From NCBI RefSeq assembly GCF_001748225.1, contig NZ_BDFE01000020.1:1-64000 (forward strand): 64,000 bases of DNA, given 5' to 3'. This DNA is from Desulfoplanes formicivorans (lineage in GTDB: Bacteria; Desulfobacterota; Desulfovibrionia; Desulfovibrionales; Desulfomicrobiaceae). Positions 44,643 through 52,832 of this stretch are shown here, in pieces (positions within the stretch are counted from its first letter, which is position 1; each line of letters begins with the position of its first letter). Position numbers and translations under genes: made by a program. The notes below the pieces were generated by a model. The model saw nothing but the letters and a program-made list of their open reading frames with translations, was not told where the DNA came from and ran no database searches.

Positions 44643-45806
44643 ATGAGCATACCATTTATTGATCTCAAGGCGCAGTACGCCCTTATAGAGGACAAGGTCC
44701 GCGCCAACATGGACCAGGTGCTTGGGCATGGGGCCTATATCATGGGGCCGGAAATCAAGGAACTTGAACAACGGCTTGGCGAATACATCGGAAGCAGGTA
44801 CGCCTTGGGCTGTTCGTCAGGGAGCGATGCCCTGCTCATGGCCCTCATGGCCCTGGATATCGGGCCCGGGGACGCGGTTTTCACCACCCCGTTCACTTTT
44901 TTTGCCACGGCCGAAGAGATCGCCATGGTCGGGGCCACGCCCGTGTTCGTGGACATTGATCCCGTGACCTTCAACATGGATCCCGCATGCCTGGAAAAGG
45001 CCATCAACGCCCTTGAGGCCCGGGACAACTCCATCTATCCCCTGCCCCGGGGGTACGAGGAACTGACCCCAAGGGCGGTCATCCCGGTCGATCTTTTTGG
45101 CCTGGCTGCGGATTATGATCGAATCGAATCCCTGTGTAAGGCGCATCATCTCAGGATCATTGAAGACGCTGCCCAGGCTTTCGGCGCCGTGTACAAAGAC
45201 AGGTCATCCAGGGCCTGCGGGTTCGGTGACATCGGATGCACCTCCTTTTTTCCGGCCAAGCCCTTGGGGTGTTACGGGGATGGTGGCATGTGCTTTACCA
45301 ATGACGGGGAACTCGAGGAAAAGTTGCGATCCATAAGGGTGCACGGCATGGGTGCTGATCGCTATGACAATGTGCGCATCGGGATCAATGGCCGGCTCGA
45401 TTCCCTGCAGGCGGCCGTGCTCCTGGCCAAGTTCGAGCTCTTTCCGGATGAAATCAAGGCCCGCAACAAGGTGGCCGACAGGTACGCCCAGCTTCTGGGC
45501 GAGGAGGTCATCACGCCCCGGGTACCAGAAGGGTATGTGTCGGTCTGGGCCCAGTATTCCGTTCTGGCCCGGGATGCATCGCACCGGGAAGCACTTCGTG
45601 CCCGGCTGAATGAACACGGAATACCAACGGCCGTGTACTATCCCATACCCCTGCATCTGCAAACTGCCTTCAGGGGACTTGGCTATGAGTCAGGGACCAT
45701 GCCGGTAAGCGAACGTTCCGGCGAGAGGATTCTCAGCCTGCCCATGCACCCGTATCTGGACGGTGCCACCCAGGAACACATCGCCACTGTCATCCGGGAG
45801 ATGTAG
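44643..45806 (+). CDS. gnnB: GnnB-like PLP aminotransferase (DegT/DnrJ/EryC1 family)
   Basis: A 387-residue sugar aminotransferase. SIPFIDLKAQYALIEDKVRANMDQVLGHGAYIMGPEIKELE is the family start. The PLP-binding residues are in CSSGSDALLMAL, EDAAQAFGAVY (Asp and Gln) and SFFPAKPLGCYGDGGM (Schiff-base Lys). C-terminal elements (HGIPTAVYYPIPLHLQTAF and LSLPMHPYL) are complete. With the preceding dehydrogenase it should make UDP-GlcNAc3N for lipid A, although WbpE-like use in polysaccharide is a possible alternative. A VanZ-like gene starts 3 bp after its stop. Confidence 0.83.
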   Translation: MSIPFIDLKAQYALIEDKVRANMDQVLGHGAYIMGPEIKELEQRLGEYIGSRYALGCSSGSDALLMALMALDIGPGDAVFTTPFTFFATAEEIAMVGATPVFVDIDPVTFNMDPACLEKAINALEARDNSIYPLPRGYEELTPRAVIPVDLFGLAADYDRIESLCKAHHLRIIEDAAQAFGAVYKDRSSRACGFGDIGCTSFFPAKPLGCYGDGGMCFTNDGELEEKLRSIRVHGMGADRYDNVRIGINGRLDSLQAAVLLAKFELFPDEIKARNKVADRYAQLLGEEVITPRVPEGYVSVWAQYSVLARDASHREALRARLNEHGIPTAVYYPIPLHLQTAFRGLGYESGTMPVSERSGERILSLPMHPYLDGATQEHIATVIREM

Positions 45807-45809
45807 GCC

Positions 45810-46169
45810 ATGCAGCCATGCCCGGCCTGGTTTGTCCGGGGGGTCGTCTTGCCTGGATCCTCGCGTTGTTGGGTAATTCTTGTTTCCCTGCGTCCTCTTC
45901 CGCCGGGCATGGATATCCCGGGGGGTGACAAGATGGCCCATCTGCTTACCTATATGGTTCTGGCGGTCACTTTTCCCTGGAAGTTGACCGGCAAGCAAAA
46001 CCTTGTGCTTTTTGTTGCCCTTGTGCTAGTCGGAGGTATTCTCGAAGGACTCCAGGACATCATGGCCCTTGGGCGGTCAGGGGAGATAGCCGATGCCGTG
46101 GCCAATGGGGGAGAAGTCCTCGCCGGTTGTGCGCTTCGCCGTTTGCACCAACATGCAGTCAAGGATTGA
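45810..46169 (+). CDS. VanZ-like membrane protein
   Basis: 119 residues with two or three hydrophobic spans. The VanZ-type sequence PGGDKMAHLLTYMVLAVTF is recognisable, as is the GGILEGLQDIMALGRSGEIADAVANGGEVLAG region typical of small VanZ-family proteins. The VanZ label comes from teicoplanin resistance, but small members in Gram-negatives have no established role. It begins 3 bp after the aminotransferase stop, suggesting co-expression. Confidence 0.8.
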   Translation: MQPCPAWFVRGVVLPGSSRCWVILVSLRPLPPGMDIPGGDKMAHLLTYMVLAVTFPWKLTGKQNLVLFVALVLVGGILEGLQDIMALGRSGEIADAVANGGEVLAGCALRRLHQHAVKD

Positions 46170-46176
46170 CAGAGAC

Positions 46177-46425
46177 ATGGAACATACTATTTTCGAATTG
46201 GGCTTGTCTGTTGAGGCTGTTTCCCTGTATATTCTGTTGGATCATTTCGAGGGGTCCAAAGGACGTGTTACCAGGGAGATCCTTTTGACCAAATGGAATG
46301 CCAGTGCAGACAGCTTTGAAAAAAGTCTGCAGGAGCTTGAAATGCAGGGGGTGGTCACCATCAGTGAACAGGGAATGGTTGCCACGACTCCTGTTTCCAG
46401 GTGGAAAGCGGCCAGAGAATCCTGA
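46177..46425 (+). CDS. Small winged-helix-like protein
   Basis: 82 residues: EHTIFELGLSVEAVSLYILLDHF, TREILLTKWNASADSFEKSLQELEMQGVVTI and SEQGMVATTPVSRW. The pattern of a helix, a second helix carrying the TREIL/FEKSLQEL segment and a beta-wing (GVVTISEQGMV) resembles a winged helix-turn-helix, as in MarR- or DnaD-like domains. It begins 7 bp after the VanZ-like stop. AAGGA is 12 bases upstream. The family is not recognised. Confidence 0.6.
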   Translation: MEHTIFELGLSVEAVSLYILLDHFEGSKGRVTREILLTKWNASADSFEKSLQELEMQGVVTISEQGMVATTPVSRWKAARES

Positions 46426-46530
46426 CGGCCGGAACCGGCATGCCCTGCCTTGTGCGACCGCGCGTTTGCGTGGGCGGTCGCTTCGCCCCGAACCTCACGC
46501 CCCATTTAAGCGTATCAGGAGGCAACCTGT

Positions 46531-47268
46531 ATGAAATCCAGATTGTGCATCTTTTTGGTTCTTCTTTTTCTGATCCCGGTTTTTGCCTGTGCCCCGACCA
46601 GTCCACTTCCCCAGCCGCGTCGAGTGGTGGATCCTTCCCAGGTCCACAATGCCATCAAGACCCCTGAATGGGACATTGCCGCCATCAAATATGAGTATTC
46701 CGGACAGGGACTTGATTACAGCAAGGCTGATCTTGAACCCGTCTTTCTGGTGTTCAAGAATATCGGCCAGTCCACGCCCAAGGTGCTGGAAGAAGAGATG
46801 CGCGGGGTGGGAACCGATGGAGATTATCTGCCCTATTCCACGGACGAGGCCGTACGGCTAGCCTTTGCCTCGGAAACCTTCAAGCAAACCGCGAAAAACG
46901 CTCTCAAGTCCGGAGGGCTGGGGGCTGCCCTGGGTGGTGGTCTCGGTGCGATCATTACCATGTTCACCGGAGACAATGTTCTTGTGGGCGCGGGCATGGG
47001 CGCGGCTGTTGGCGGGGCGGCCTTTGCCGCCGGGTCGCTGCCTGAGGCCGAGGCCAAGCTCGAACGGAACATCAAACAGGAGCTGGTCCAGTACGCCTGG
47101 AAATCAACTCCGATCCCGCCTTCCTATACCCGCATGGGCTATGTGTATCTTCCCGCCAACAAGGGGATCGACAGAATGTCCATCACGGTTCGGTCCGGTC
47201 AACGCCTTGAAACCTATGTGCTGCCTCTGCTTGATTCCCCCGAGGATATGGGAAAAACCGGAAAATAG
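46531..47268 (+). CDS. Glycine-zipper lipoprotein of unknown function
   Basis: A 245-residue outer-envelope protein. The signal peptide (MKSRLCIFLVLLFLIPVFAC) ends in the lipobox VFAC, so Cys20 is predicted to be lipidated. A Gly/Ala-rich stretch near 130-175 (GLGAALGGGLGAIITMF, then GMGAAVGGAAFAAGSL) is a glycine zipper that may span or insert in a membrane. The last 65 residues form a domain ending with RSGQRLETYVLPL. No family name is certain. It has its own terminator and stands just before flgE. Confidence 0.75.
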   Translation: MKSRLCIFLVLLFLIPVFACAPTSPLPQPRRVVDPSQVHNAIKTPEWDIAAIKYEYSGQGLDYSKADLEPVFLVFKNIGQSTPKVLEEEMRGVGTDGDYLPYSTDEAVRLAFASETFKQTAKNALKSGGLGAALGGGLGAIITMFTGDNVLVGAGMGAAVGGAAFAAGSLPEAEAKLERNIKQELVQYAWKSTPIPPSYTRMGYVYLPANKGIDRMSITVRSGQRLETYVLPLLDSPEDMGKTGK

Positions 47269-47294
47269 CCGGAACAGATCACTGGTATGACCAC

Positions 47295-47331
47295 AAGAGC
47301 CCCTGGAAGGATTTCCAGGGGCTCTTGTTTT
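47295..47331 (+). terminator. Intrinsic terminator before flgE
   Basis: AAGAGCCCCTGGAA (47295-47308) and TTCCAGGGGCTCTT (47313-47326) form a perfect 14-bp stem with a 4-base loop, then GTTTT. The T tail abuts the sigma-54 promoter. Confidence 0.93.
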
Positions 47332-47346
47332 GGCATTGATCATGCT
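47331..47346 (+). promoter_or_regulatory. Sigma-54 promoter of flgE
   Basis: TGGCATTGATCATGCT has GG (47332-47333) and GC (47344-47345) exactly 10 bases apart, the defining spacing of -24/-12 promoters, and matches TGGCA-N7-TGCW. It lies 60 bp before the flgE ATG. Hook genes are sigma-54 dependent in many polarly flagellated bacteria. Confidence 0.75.
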
Positions 47347-47405
47347 TTCTCGTAATCGGGCAGAACACGTGGAATATTTTTCCCGCTATACAAGGAGCAT
47401 TGATC

Positions 47406-49070
47406 ATGACAGCGTTTGGCAGTTTGTACACCGCAGCCACAGGACTCCAGGCCTTTGGCCAGGGCATGTCTGTTATCGGCAACAATATTGCCAATGTGAA
47501 TACCACCGGGTTCAAAAGTACAAGTATCCATTTTGCCGATGTTTTCAACGATACTGTTGTGACCGGGGGTGGGGTCGGACAGGTGGGAAAGGGGGTTCAG
47601 CTTGCCGATTTGATCACTGATTTTGACAGTGGCCCCCTTGAGCTGACAACGGAATCCTTGGACCTTGCCCTGGGTGGAAACGGTTTTTTTGTGGTCTCTC
47701 CGCCGGATAGCGACAAGCTTTTCTATACCCGAAGCGGGGCCTTCAGGTTTGATAAACAGGGATATCTTAAAGATTCCGGCGGAGCAGCCGTACAGGGGTA
47801 TGAAGTACAGACCAGAAGAGATCCGACAGCCGTTACCACGGAAGGTGCTTCCGGTGCCGGACTGACGGAAAGCATTGATTTCGGGAATATGGTCGACGTG
47901 CGATTGGGGACGAATGCAGAGGACGATCGGTTTGTGTCTTCGCCGGAACGAACGACTCGTATTGAGGTCATGGTCAATCTCGATTCCCAGGCTACCGATT
48001 TGGCCAACACGCCTGCCGCAGCCTCGAGCCCGGCCTTTTCTCTGTTCAATGCGTGGGATGCAAGCCAGGACGAGCCCCTTGACTCGGCAAAATATACCTA
48101 TATGTCTCCGTTGACTGTTTATGATCAGGCAGGCAATGCTCATCGCGTCAGTGCCTATTTTGATCCGGTTTACACCCCGTCCCAGGGTGACGATGTGAAC
48201 GGAACCATGGTGTGGGAATACCTACTGGCCATGGACCCCTCGGAAGATGGTCGGGCCATTGCCCAGGGAAGCTCGAAATCCGGCGTGCTCATGATGGGCA
48301 CCATGACCTTTGACGCTTCAGGGGAGTTGGTCAATCAATCCGCATTCACACCAGACACGACCGGCAACATGAGCGATCTTGCCAGCTGGACAGGCGCTTT
48401 CATGTCAGATGATGGCTATTTTTTGTGTGATCCCGTGTTTGTCGCTGCAGACGGGCAGGAACTTGAAGGGAGTATTGAGGTCAATTTCGGTCTTGCCGAT
48501 ACGTCTCCCCATGCTCCCGATCCCCTTTTGACGGCTGCCGATATCCCTGCCCTGGATGCCGAAACAGCCCTGCAGATGCTTGGCATGGTCCAGGATCCTT
48601 CGCGATTGGCCAACGCTTCCACCAGTTACAACAGGGGTTCGGCTACCTTATATCAGAATCAGAATGGCTATCCCGAAGGTGCGTTACAGGCGCTTTCCGT
48701 TGACCGTGACGGGGTGCTCACTGGACATTACTCCAACGGGCAGGAAAGAAGTCTTTTTGTCTTGGCAGTGGCTGATTGTCCCAATCGATTTGCCCTGCAC
48801 CGGGAGGGGGGAAACCGGTTTGCGGAAACACCTGATTGCGGAGGGATGCAATTCGGGTTGGCAGGTACAGGCAATGCCCGGTTCGATTTGGGCCCGGATG
48901 CTCTTGACGGCTTGGGAACTATTGCCTCCAGTACCCTGGAACAATCAAATGTGGATATGGCCACAGCCTTTGTGGACATGATCCTGACCCAAAAGGGATT
49001 TCAGGCCAACAGCAAGGTGGTGAGCACCAGCGATGAAATTTTGAAGATGCTCAATGAGATGAAGCGTTGA
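47406..49070 (+). CDS. flgE: Flagellar hook protein
   Basis: A 554-residue hook subunit. The N-terminal rod/hook signature (MTAFGSLYTAATGLQAFGQGMSVIGNNIANVNTTGFKS) and the C-terminal LEQSNVDMATAFVDMILTQKGFQANSKVVSTSDEILKMLNEMK form the coiled D0 core. The large variable middle domains (D1-D2) make it longer than E. coli FlgE (about 400). AAGGAG 8 bases before the ATG fixes the start. Export is by the flagellar type III system with no cleaved signal. It has its own sigma-54 promoter and terminator, apart from the flgF operon at 59665. Confidence 0.92.
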   Translation: MTAFGSLYTAATGLQAFGQGMSVIGNNIANVNTTGFKSTSIHFADVFNDTVVTGGGVGQVGKGVQLADLITDFDSGPLELTTESLDLALGGNGFFVVSPPDSDKLFYTRSGAFRFDKQGYLKDSGGAAVQGYEVQTRRDPTAVTTEGASGAGLTESIDFGNMVDVRLGTNAEDDRFVSSPERTTRIEVMVNLDSQATDLANTPAAASSPAFSLFNAWDASQDEPLDSAKYTYMSPLTVYDQAGNAHRVSAYFDPVYTPSQGDDVNGTMVWEYLLAMDPSEDGRAIAQGSSKSGVLMMGTMTFDASGELVNQSAFTPDTTGNMSDLASWTGAFMSDDGYFLCDPVFVAADGQELEGSIEVNFGLADTSPHAPDPLLTAADIPALDAETALQMLGMVQDPSRLANASTSYNRGSATLYQNQNGYPEGALQALSVDRDGVLTGHYSNGQERSLFVLAVADCPNRFALHREGGNRFAETPDCGGMQFGLAGTGNARFDLGPDALDGLGTIASSTLEQSNVDMATAFVDMILTQKGFQANSKVVSTSDEILKMLNEMKR

Positions 49071-49112
49071 TGGTAGCTTGGCAGCCTTGAACCCTGACAT
49101 CTTTGCATAAAT

Positions 49113-49146
49113 AAAAGGCCTTCCCGGGAAACCGGAAAGGCCTTTT
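49113..49146. terminator. Bidirectional terminator between flgE and pnp
   Basis: AAAAGGCCTT and AAGGCCTTTT plus an inner CCGG/CCGG pair and a GAAA tetraloop form an A-to-T flanked hairpin that serves both convergent genes. Confidence 0.92.
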
Positions 49147-49174
49147 ATTATGGATTGATTGCAGGCGTTAAGGA

Positions 49175-51376
49175 TTAACGTCGGCGGTTGTTGTTCCCAC
49201 CGTGGCGCTTGTTGCGGTTGTTCCCGCCACCACTGGGCCGTTTGGCCTGGTCCATGGAAAAGGTTTCACCGGCTTCTTCCATGAGCACGGCCTTGCGGCT
49301 CAAGCGGATTTTTCCGGATGGATCCACTTCAATGACCTTGACCTTGATGGGATCGCCTTCCCTGACCACGTCTTCCACGCTGTTCACCCGTTCGCGGGCC
49401 AGCTGGGAGATGTGGCAAAGGCCTTCAAGGCCGGGAAGAATTTCGATAAAGGCTCCAAAATCCATGATCTTCTTGACAACACCATCATAGTCCTTGCCCG
49501 GTTCTGCCTTCTGGTCGTAGAATAGAACCATTTCCTTGGCCCTGTCCAGTGCGTCCTGATTACAGGCAAAGATGGAGATCTTGCCCGAGTCTTCGATATC
49601 TATGGAGGCGTCGGTGGCCGCGGTAATGGCCTTGATGTTTTTACCGCCGGGGCCGATGACGTCGCGGATCTTGCTTGTGTCCACATACACGATTTCCATT
49701 TGCGGGGCATAGGTGGAAAGTTCGGTCCGCGGTTTGGCAATGGTCTTGGCCATTTCTTCGAGAATGTGAAGCCTGGCTGCGCGGGCCTGTTCCAGTGCCT
49801 TGGCCATGACCTGGGAGGGAATACCCGCGATTTTGATGTCCATCTGGATGGCGGTGACGCCTTCGGCCGTACCGGCAACCTTGAAGTCCATGTCACCAAG
49901 ATGGTCCTCGTCGCCAAGGATATCGGTCAGGATACGGTATTCGTCCCCTTCCTTGATGAGTCCCATGGCAATACCGGCAACAGGGGCGCTGATGGGAACA
50001 CCCGCATCCATGAGGGCCAGGGTGCCGCCGCACACAGAGGCCATGGACGAGGACCCGTTGCTTTCAAGGATTTCCGAGACGATTCTGGTTGTGTAGGGAA
50101 AGTCTTCAAGACTGGGCAGAACAGGTGCAATGGCCCGTTCGGACAAGGCACCATGCCCGATTTCCCGGCGGCCCGGAGCGCGCAGGGGACGGGCCTCACC
50201 CACACAAAAGGGCGGAAAATTATAATGGAGCATGAAGGGTTTGACCATCTCGCCGGTCAGGGTTTCGATGCGCTGCTCGTCCCTGCTGCTGCCAAGGGTT
50301 GCCGTACAAAGGCTCTTGGTTTCTCCGCGAGTGAAGATAGCTGAACCATGGGCCCTGGGAAGCACGCCCACCTGCATGGTCAACGGCCGGACCGTTGTCA
50401 TGTCGCGTCCGTCGATACGGATGTTCTTGGTCACGATCTGTTGACGAACGATGGTTTTCTCCATGTCCTGGAGAATGGCCGGGATTTTGGCAAGACGTTC
50501 CGGTGTGTCTTCAAGCTGCGCGGCAAGGGCTTCAATGGTCTGCTTCTTGACCTGTCTCTTGGCGGCGTAGCGTTCCATCTTTTTGGGAATGCCAAGGGCC
50601 TTTTCAAGATCTTCCCTGGCGATCTCCTCGACCATCTTTTCAAGTTCCACGTCCGGTTCGGGCGTCACAACCTCGAGCTTTTCCTTGCCCACTTTTGAAC
50701 GGAGTTCTTCCTGGGCATCAATCATGGGCTGCATGGCCTTGTGGCCCCATTGGATGGCTTCGGCCAACAGGTCTTCCTTGAGGAAGTGTGCGCCCCCTTC
50801 AACCATGACCACGGCATCACGGGTGCCGGCCAGAAGAAGGTTGAGGGTACTGTTTTTCTGCTGCGCATAGGTGGGGTTGAGAACGAATTCGCCGTCTATG
50901 TACCCGATGCGTGCTCCGGCAATGGGCCCGAGAAAGGGGATGTCGGAGATGTGCATGGCGGCCGAGGCACCCACCAGGGAGAGGACGTCAGGATCATGCT
51001 TGTCATCGGCCGAGATGACCGTGGCAATGACCTGCACCTCGTCCCGGAATCCCTCGGGAAACAGGGGGCGGATGGGGCGGTCGATAAGCCTGGAAACAAG
51101 GGTCTCATGATCACTGGGTCTGCCGATTTCCCGGCGGAAGTACGATCCCGGGATCTTGCCGGCAGCGTACATTTTTTCCACGTAGTTGACCGTCAGGGGC
51201 ATGAAGTCAGTTGTCCGTTCCATGGGCTGGGTAACGGCGGTGACCATGATGGATGTTTCGCCGCAACTGACCAGTACGGCTCCGTTGGCCTGCAGGGCGA
51301 TGCGGCCGTGTTCAATGGTAATGGCGTCATTGTTGACGGGAATGGAAACCGAAGTGGTTTCAAATGTGTTTGACAT
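49175..51376 (-). CDS. pnp: Polynucleotide phosphorylase
   Basis: A 3'-to-5' phosphorolytic exoribonuclease of the RNA degradosome. It has 733 residues: two RNase PH domains separated by a helical domain, then KH (VIGPGGKNIKAI) and S1 (GVVKKIMDFGAFIEILPGLEGLCHISQL) domains. The second PH domain has the phosphate and catalytic signature GEARPLRAPGRREIGHG. The C-terminal tail (GGGNNRNKRHGGNNNRRR) is basic and Gly/Asn-rich, probably for RNA binding. The ATG at 51376 starts the family sequence (MSNTFETTSV). It is preceded by a terminator after rpsO, a usual site of post-transcriptional control. Confidence 0.97.
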   Translation of the reverse strand: MSNTFETTSVSIPVNNDAITIEHGRIALQANGAVLVSCGETSIMVTAVTQPMERTTDFMPLTVNYVEKMYAAGKIPGSYFRREIGRPSDHETLVSRLIDRPIRPLFPEGFRDEVQVIATVISADDKHDPDVLSLVGASAAMHISDIPFLGPIAGARIGYIDGEFVLNPTYAQQKNSTLNLLLAGTRDAVVMVEGGAHFLKEDLLAEAIQWGHKAMQPMIDAQEELRSKVGKEKLEVVTPEPDVELEKMVEEIAREDLEKALGIPKKMERYAAKRQVKKQTIEALAAQLEDTPERLAKIPAILQDMEKTIVRQQIVTKNIRIDGRDMTTVRPLTMQVGVLPRAHGSAIFTRGETKSLCTATLGSSRDEQRIETLTGEMVKPFMLHYNFPPFCVGEARPLRAPGRREIGHGALSERAIAPVLPSLEDFPYTTRIVSEILESNGSSSMASVCGGTLALMDAGVPISAPVAGIAMGLIKEGDEYRILTDILGDEDHLGDMDFKVAGTAEGVTAIQMDIKIAGIPSQVMAKALEQARAARLHILEEMAKTIAKPRTELSTYAPQMEIVYVDTSKIRDVIGPGGKNIKAITAATDASIDIEDSGKISIFACNQDALDRAKEMVLFYDQKAEPGKDYDGVVKKIMDFGAFIEILPGLEGLCHISQLARERVNSVEDVVREGDPIKVKVIEVDPSGKIRLSRKAVLMEEAGETFSMDQAKRPSGGGNNRNKRHGGNNNRRR

Positions 51377-51516
51377 AGATGTTCCTTTGCAGTGCTGATG
51401 GTAACGCTTCCATGTTTTGCACATCCCTTGGGGGTTGTTTAGTGTTTTGCCTGTGTCTCCAGGGTCATCCGATTCTGGAACCACGAGCCAAACACCAAAC
51501 ACAAAACATGAAGCAC

Positions 51517-51551
51517 AAAAAAGCAGGACAGAAGGGCCTCCTTCTGTCCTG
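51517..51551 (-). terminator. Intrinsic terminator/processing hairpin between rpsO and pnp
   Basis: On the minus strand CAGGACAGAAGG, a 4-base loop and CCTTCTGTCCTG form a perfect 12-bp stem followed by CTTTTTT. Upstream of pnp, CATGTTTTG (51411-51419) and CAAAACATG (51502-51510) could pair over a long distance. Confidence 0.85.
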
Positions 51552-51564
51552 TCAGATCATGAGC

Positions 51565-51834
51565 CTACTTGCGCAATCCCAGCTTAGCGATGAGGTCGCG
51601 GTAGCGCTGGATGTCCTTTTTCTTGAGGTAATTGAGGAGCTTGCGTCGTTTACCTACGAGCTTGAGCAGACCGGTCCTGGAATGGAAATCCTTCTTGTGA
51701 ACCTTGAAATGCTCGGTCAGGTAGGTGATACGGTGAGTGAGCAGGGCCACCTGGACTTCCGGTGAACCGGTGTCGCCTTCATGGTGGCTGAATTCTTCGA
51801 TGATCTTGTTTTTTTCTTCTGGGGTCATGACCAC
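51565..51834 (-). CDS. rpsO: 30S ribosomal protein S15 (GTG start)
   Basis: An 89-residue primary binder of the central domain of 16S r[26 protein letters not shown] and [22 protein letters not shown] are invariant S15 segments. The start is taken as GTG at 51834 because GGAGG lies 8 bases before it, whereas the ATG two codons later would be 14 bases away. It gives the expected MVMTPEEK start. It lies between truB and pnp in the usual order. Confidence 0.95.
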   Translation of the reverse strand: MVMTPEEKNKIIEEFSHHEGDTGSPEVQVALLTHRITYLTEHFKVHKKDFHSRTGLLKLVGKRRKLLNYLKKKDIQRYRDLIAKLGLRK

Positions 51835-51910
51835 AGCGGTATCCTCCGATGAGAATGATTGGTTTTCAGTGCCATTGCCGATTCGGGTCGGTGCATGAAC
51901 CGGACAGAAT

Positions 51911-52828
51911 TCACGTTGATGCCGGTGACCAGAGTCCTCGCAGGATGGCCCAGTGCAGGGTGCCTTGACGTATGGTCGCTTGAACCAGGGCAAGGGGGCT
52001 GCCTTGGGGGTCAAGGAACATGCGCTGGTCGCCTTCCGCATGGTTCTCCTCCAGAGGAACCGGAAGCCAGGTGCCGTTCATGATCTCCAAGGTCTGCTCG
52101 TTGGAGACGACCTCGGTGGACCAGTGGGGCAGGGCCTTGGCCAAGGGGATGATACGGTTGTGCCATCCCTCGGCGTCGGCCACGACATCATCAAGAAGAT
52201 GTGCCTGGCTCAGGTCAAAAGGGTGACAACGCTCTCGTCGCAGTTTCGTGAGAGTTGCTCCGCACCCTAGACGTTTCCCCAGGCTGTGGGCCAGGGAACG
52301 TATGTAAGTGCCTTGGGAGCAGGTGACCCGAAATTGTACCAGGGGAAGATCAATGCCAATGATCTCCACCTGGGAAATATGAATGGGTTTCGTCTTGACA
52401 GGTACTTCTTTACCTTGACGGTGCAGTTTGTAAAGGGGTTTGCCCTGGTGCTTGGCGGCCGAGACCGGTGGCACTTCCTGCATGGTCAACGTCTGCCAGT
52501 CAAGTACTTCCCTTTGGATTTTCCGGGGGCTCAGGCCGTCAATGGGGTGTTCTTCAATGATCCGGCCTTCAATGTCATAAGTATCCGTGGTCAGGCCCAG
52601 CTTGAGTTCGCCCGCGTAGGTCTTGATTCCCGATGTCAGATAGGGCGCCAGTTTGGTTCCCTGACCGAGGAGCACAAGCAGCACCCCCGTGGCCATGGGG
52701 TCAAGGGTTCCGGCATGGCCGATTTTTTTCTGACCAAGCTTGCGCTTGATGACGTTCAGGCAGGCAGCCGAAGTGGGACCCTGGGGTTTGTCCAGAACGA
52801 GAATGCCGTGTTGTTGGGCGGATTGCAT
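51911..52828 (-). CDS. truB: tRNA pseudouridine-55 synthase
   Basis: Converts U55 in the T loop of tRNAs to pseudouridine. [19 protein letters not shown] contains the catalytic Asp. [31 protein letters not shown] and the C-terminal RGLWSP-type region also fit. 305 residues, with a divergent C-terminal PUA-like domain. It starts 4 bp after nrnA. Confidence 0.95.
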   Translation of the reverse strand: MQSAQQHGILVLDKPQGPTSAACLNVIKRKLGQKKIGHAGTLDPMATGVLLVLLGQGTKLAPYLTSGIKTYAGELKLGLTTDTYDIEGRIIEEHPIDGLSPRKIQREVLDWQTLTMQEVPPVSAAKHQGKPLYKLHRQGKEVPVKTKPIHISQVEIIGIDLPLVQFRVTCSQGTYIRSLAHSLGKRLGCGATLTKLRRERCHPFDLSQAHLLDDVVADAEGWHNRIIPLAKALPHWSTEVVSNEQTLEIMNGTWLPVPLEENHAEGDQRMFLDPQGSPLALVQATIRQGTLHWAILRGLWSPAST

Positions 52829-52832
52829 GAAT

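Noticed and set aside
46454-46481. Hairpin GCGACCGC/GCGGTCGC after the 82-residue gene
   Set aside because: The stem is good but no T run follows on either side, so it is not listed as a terminator.
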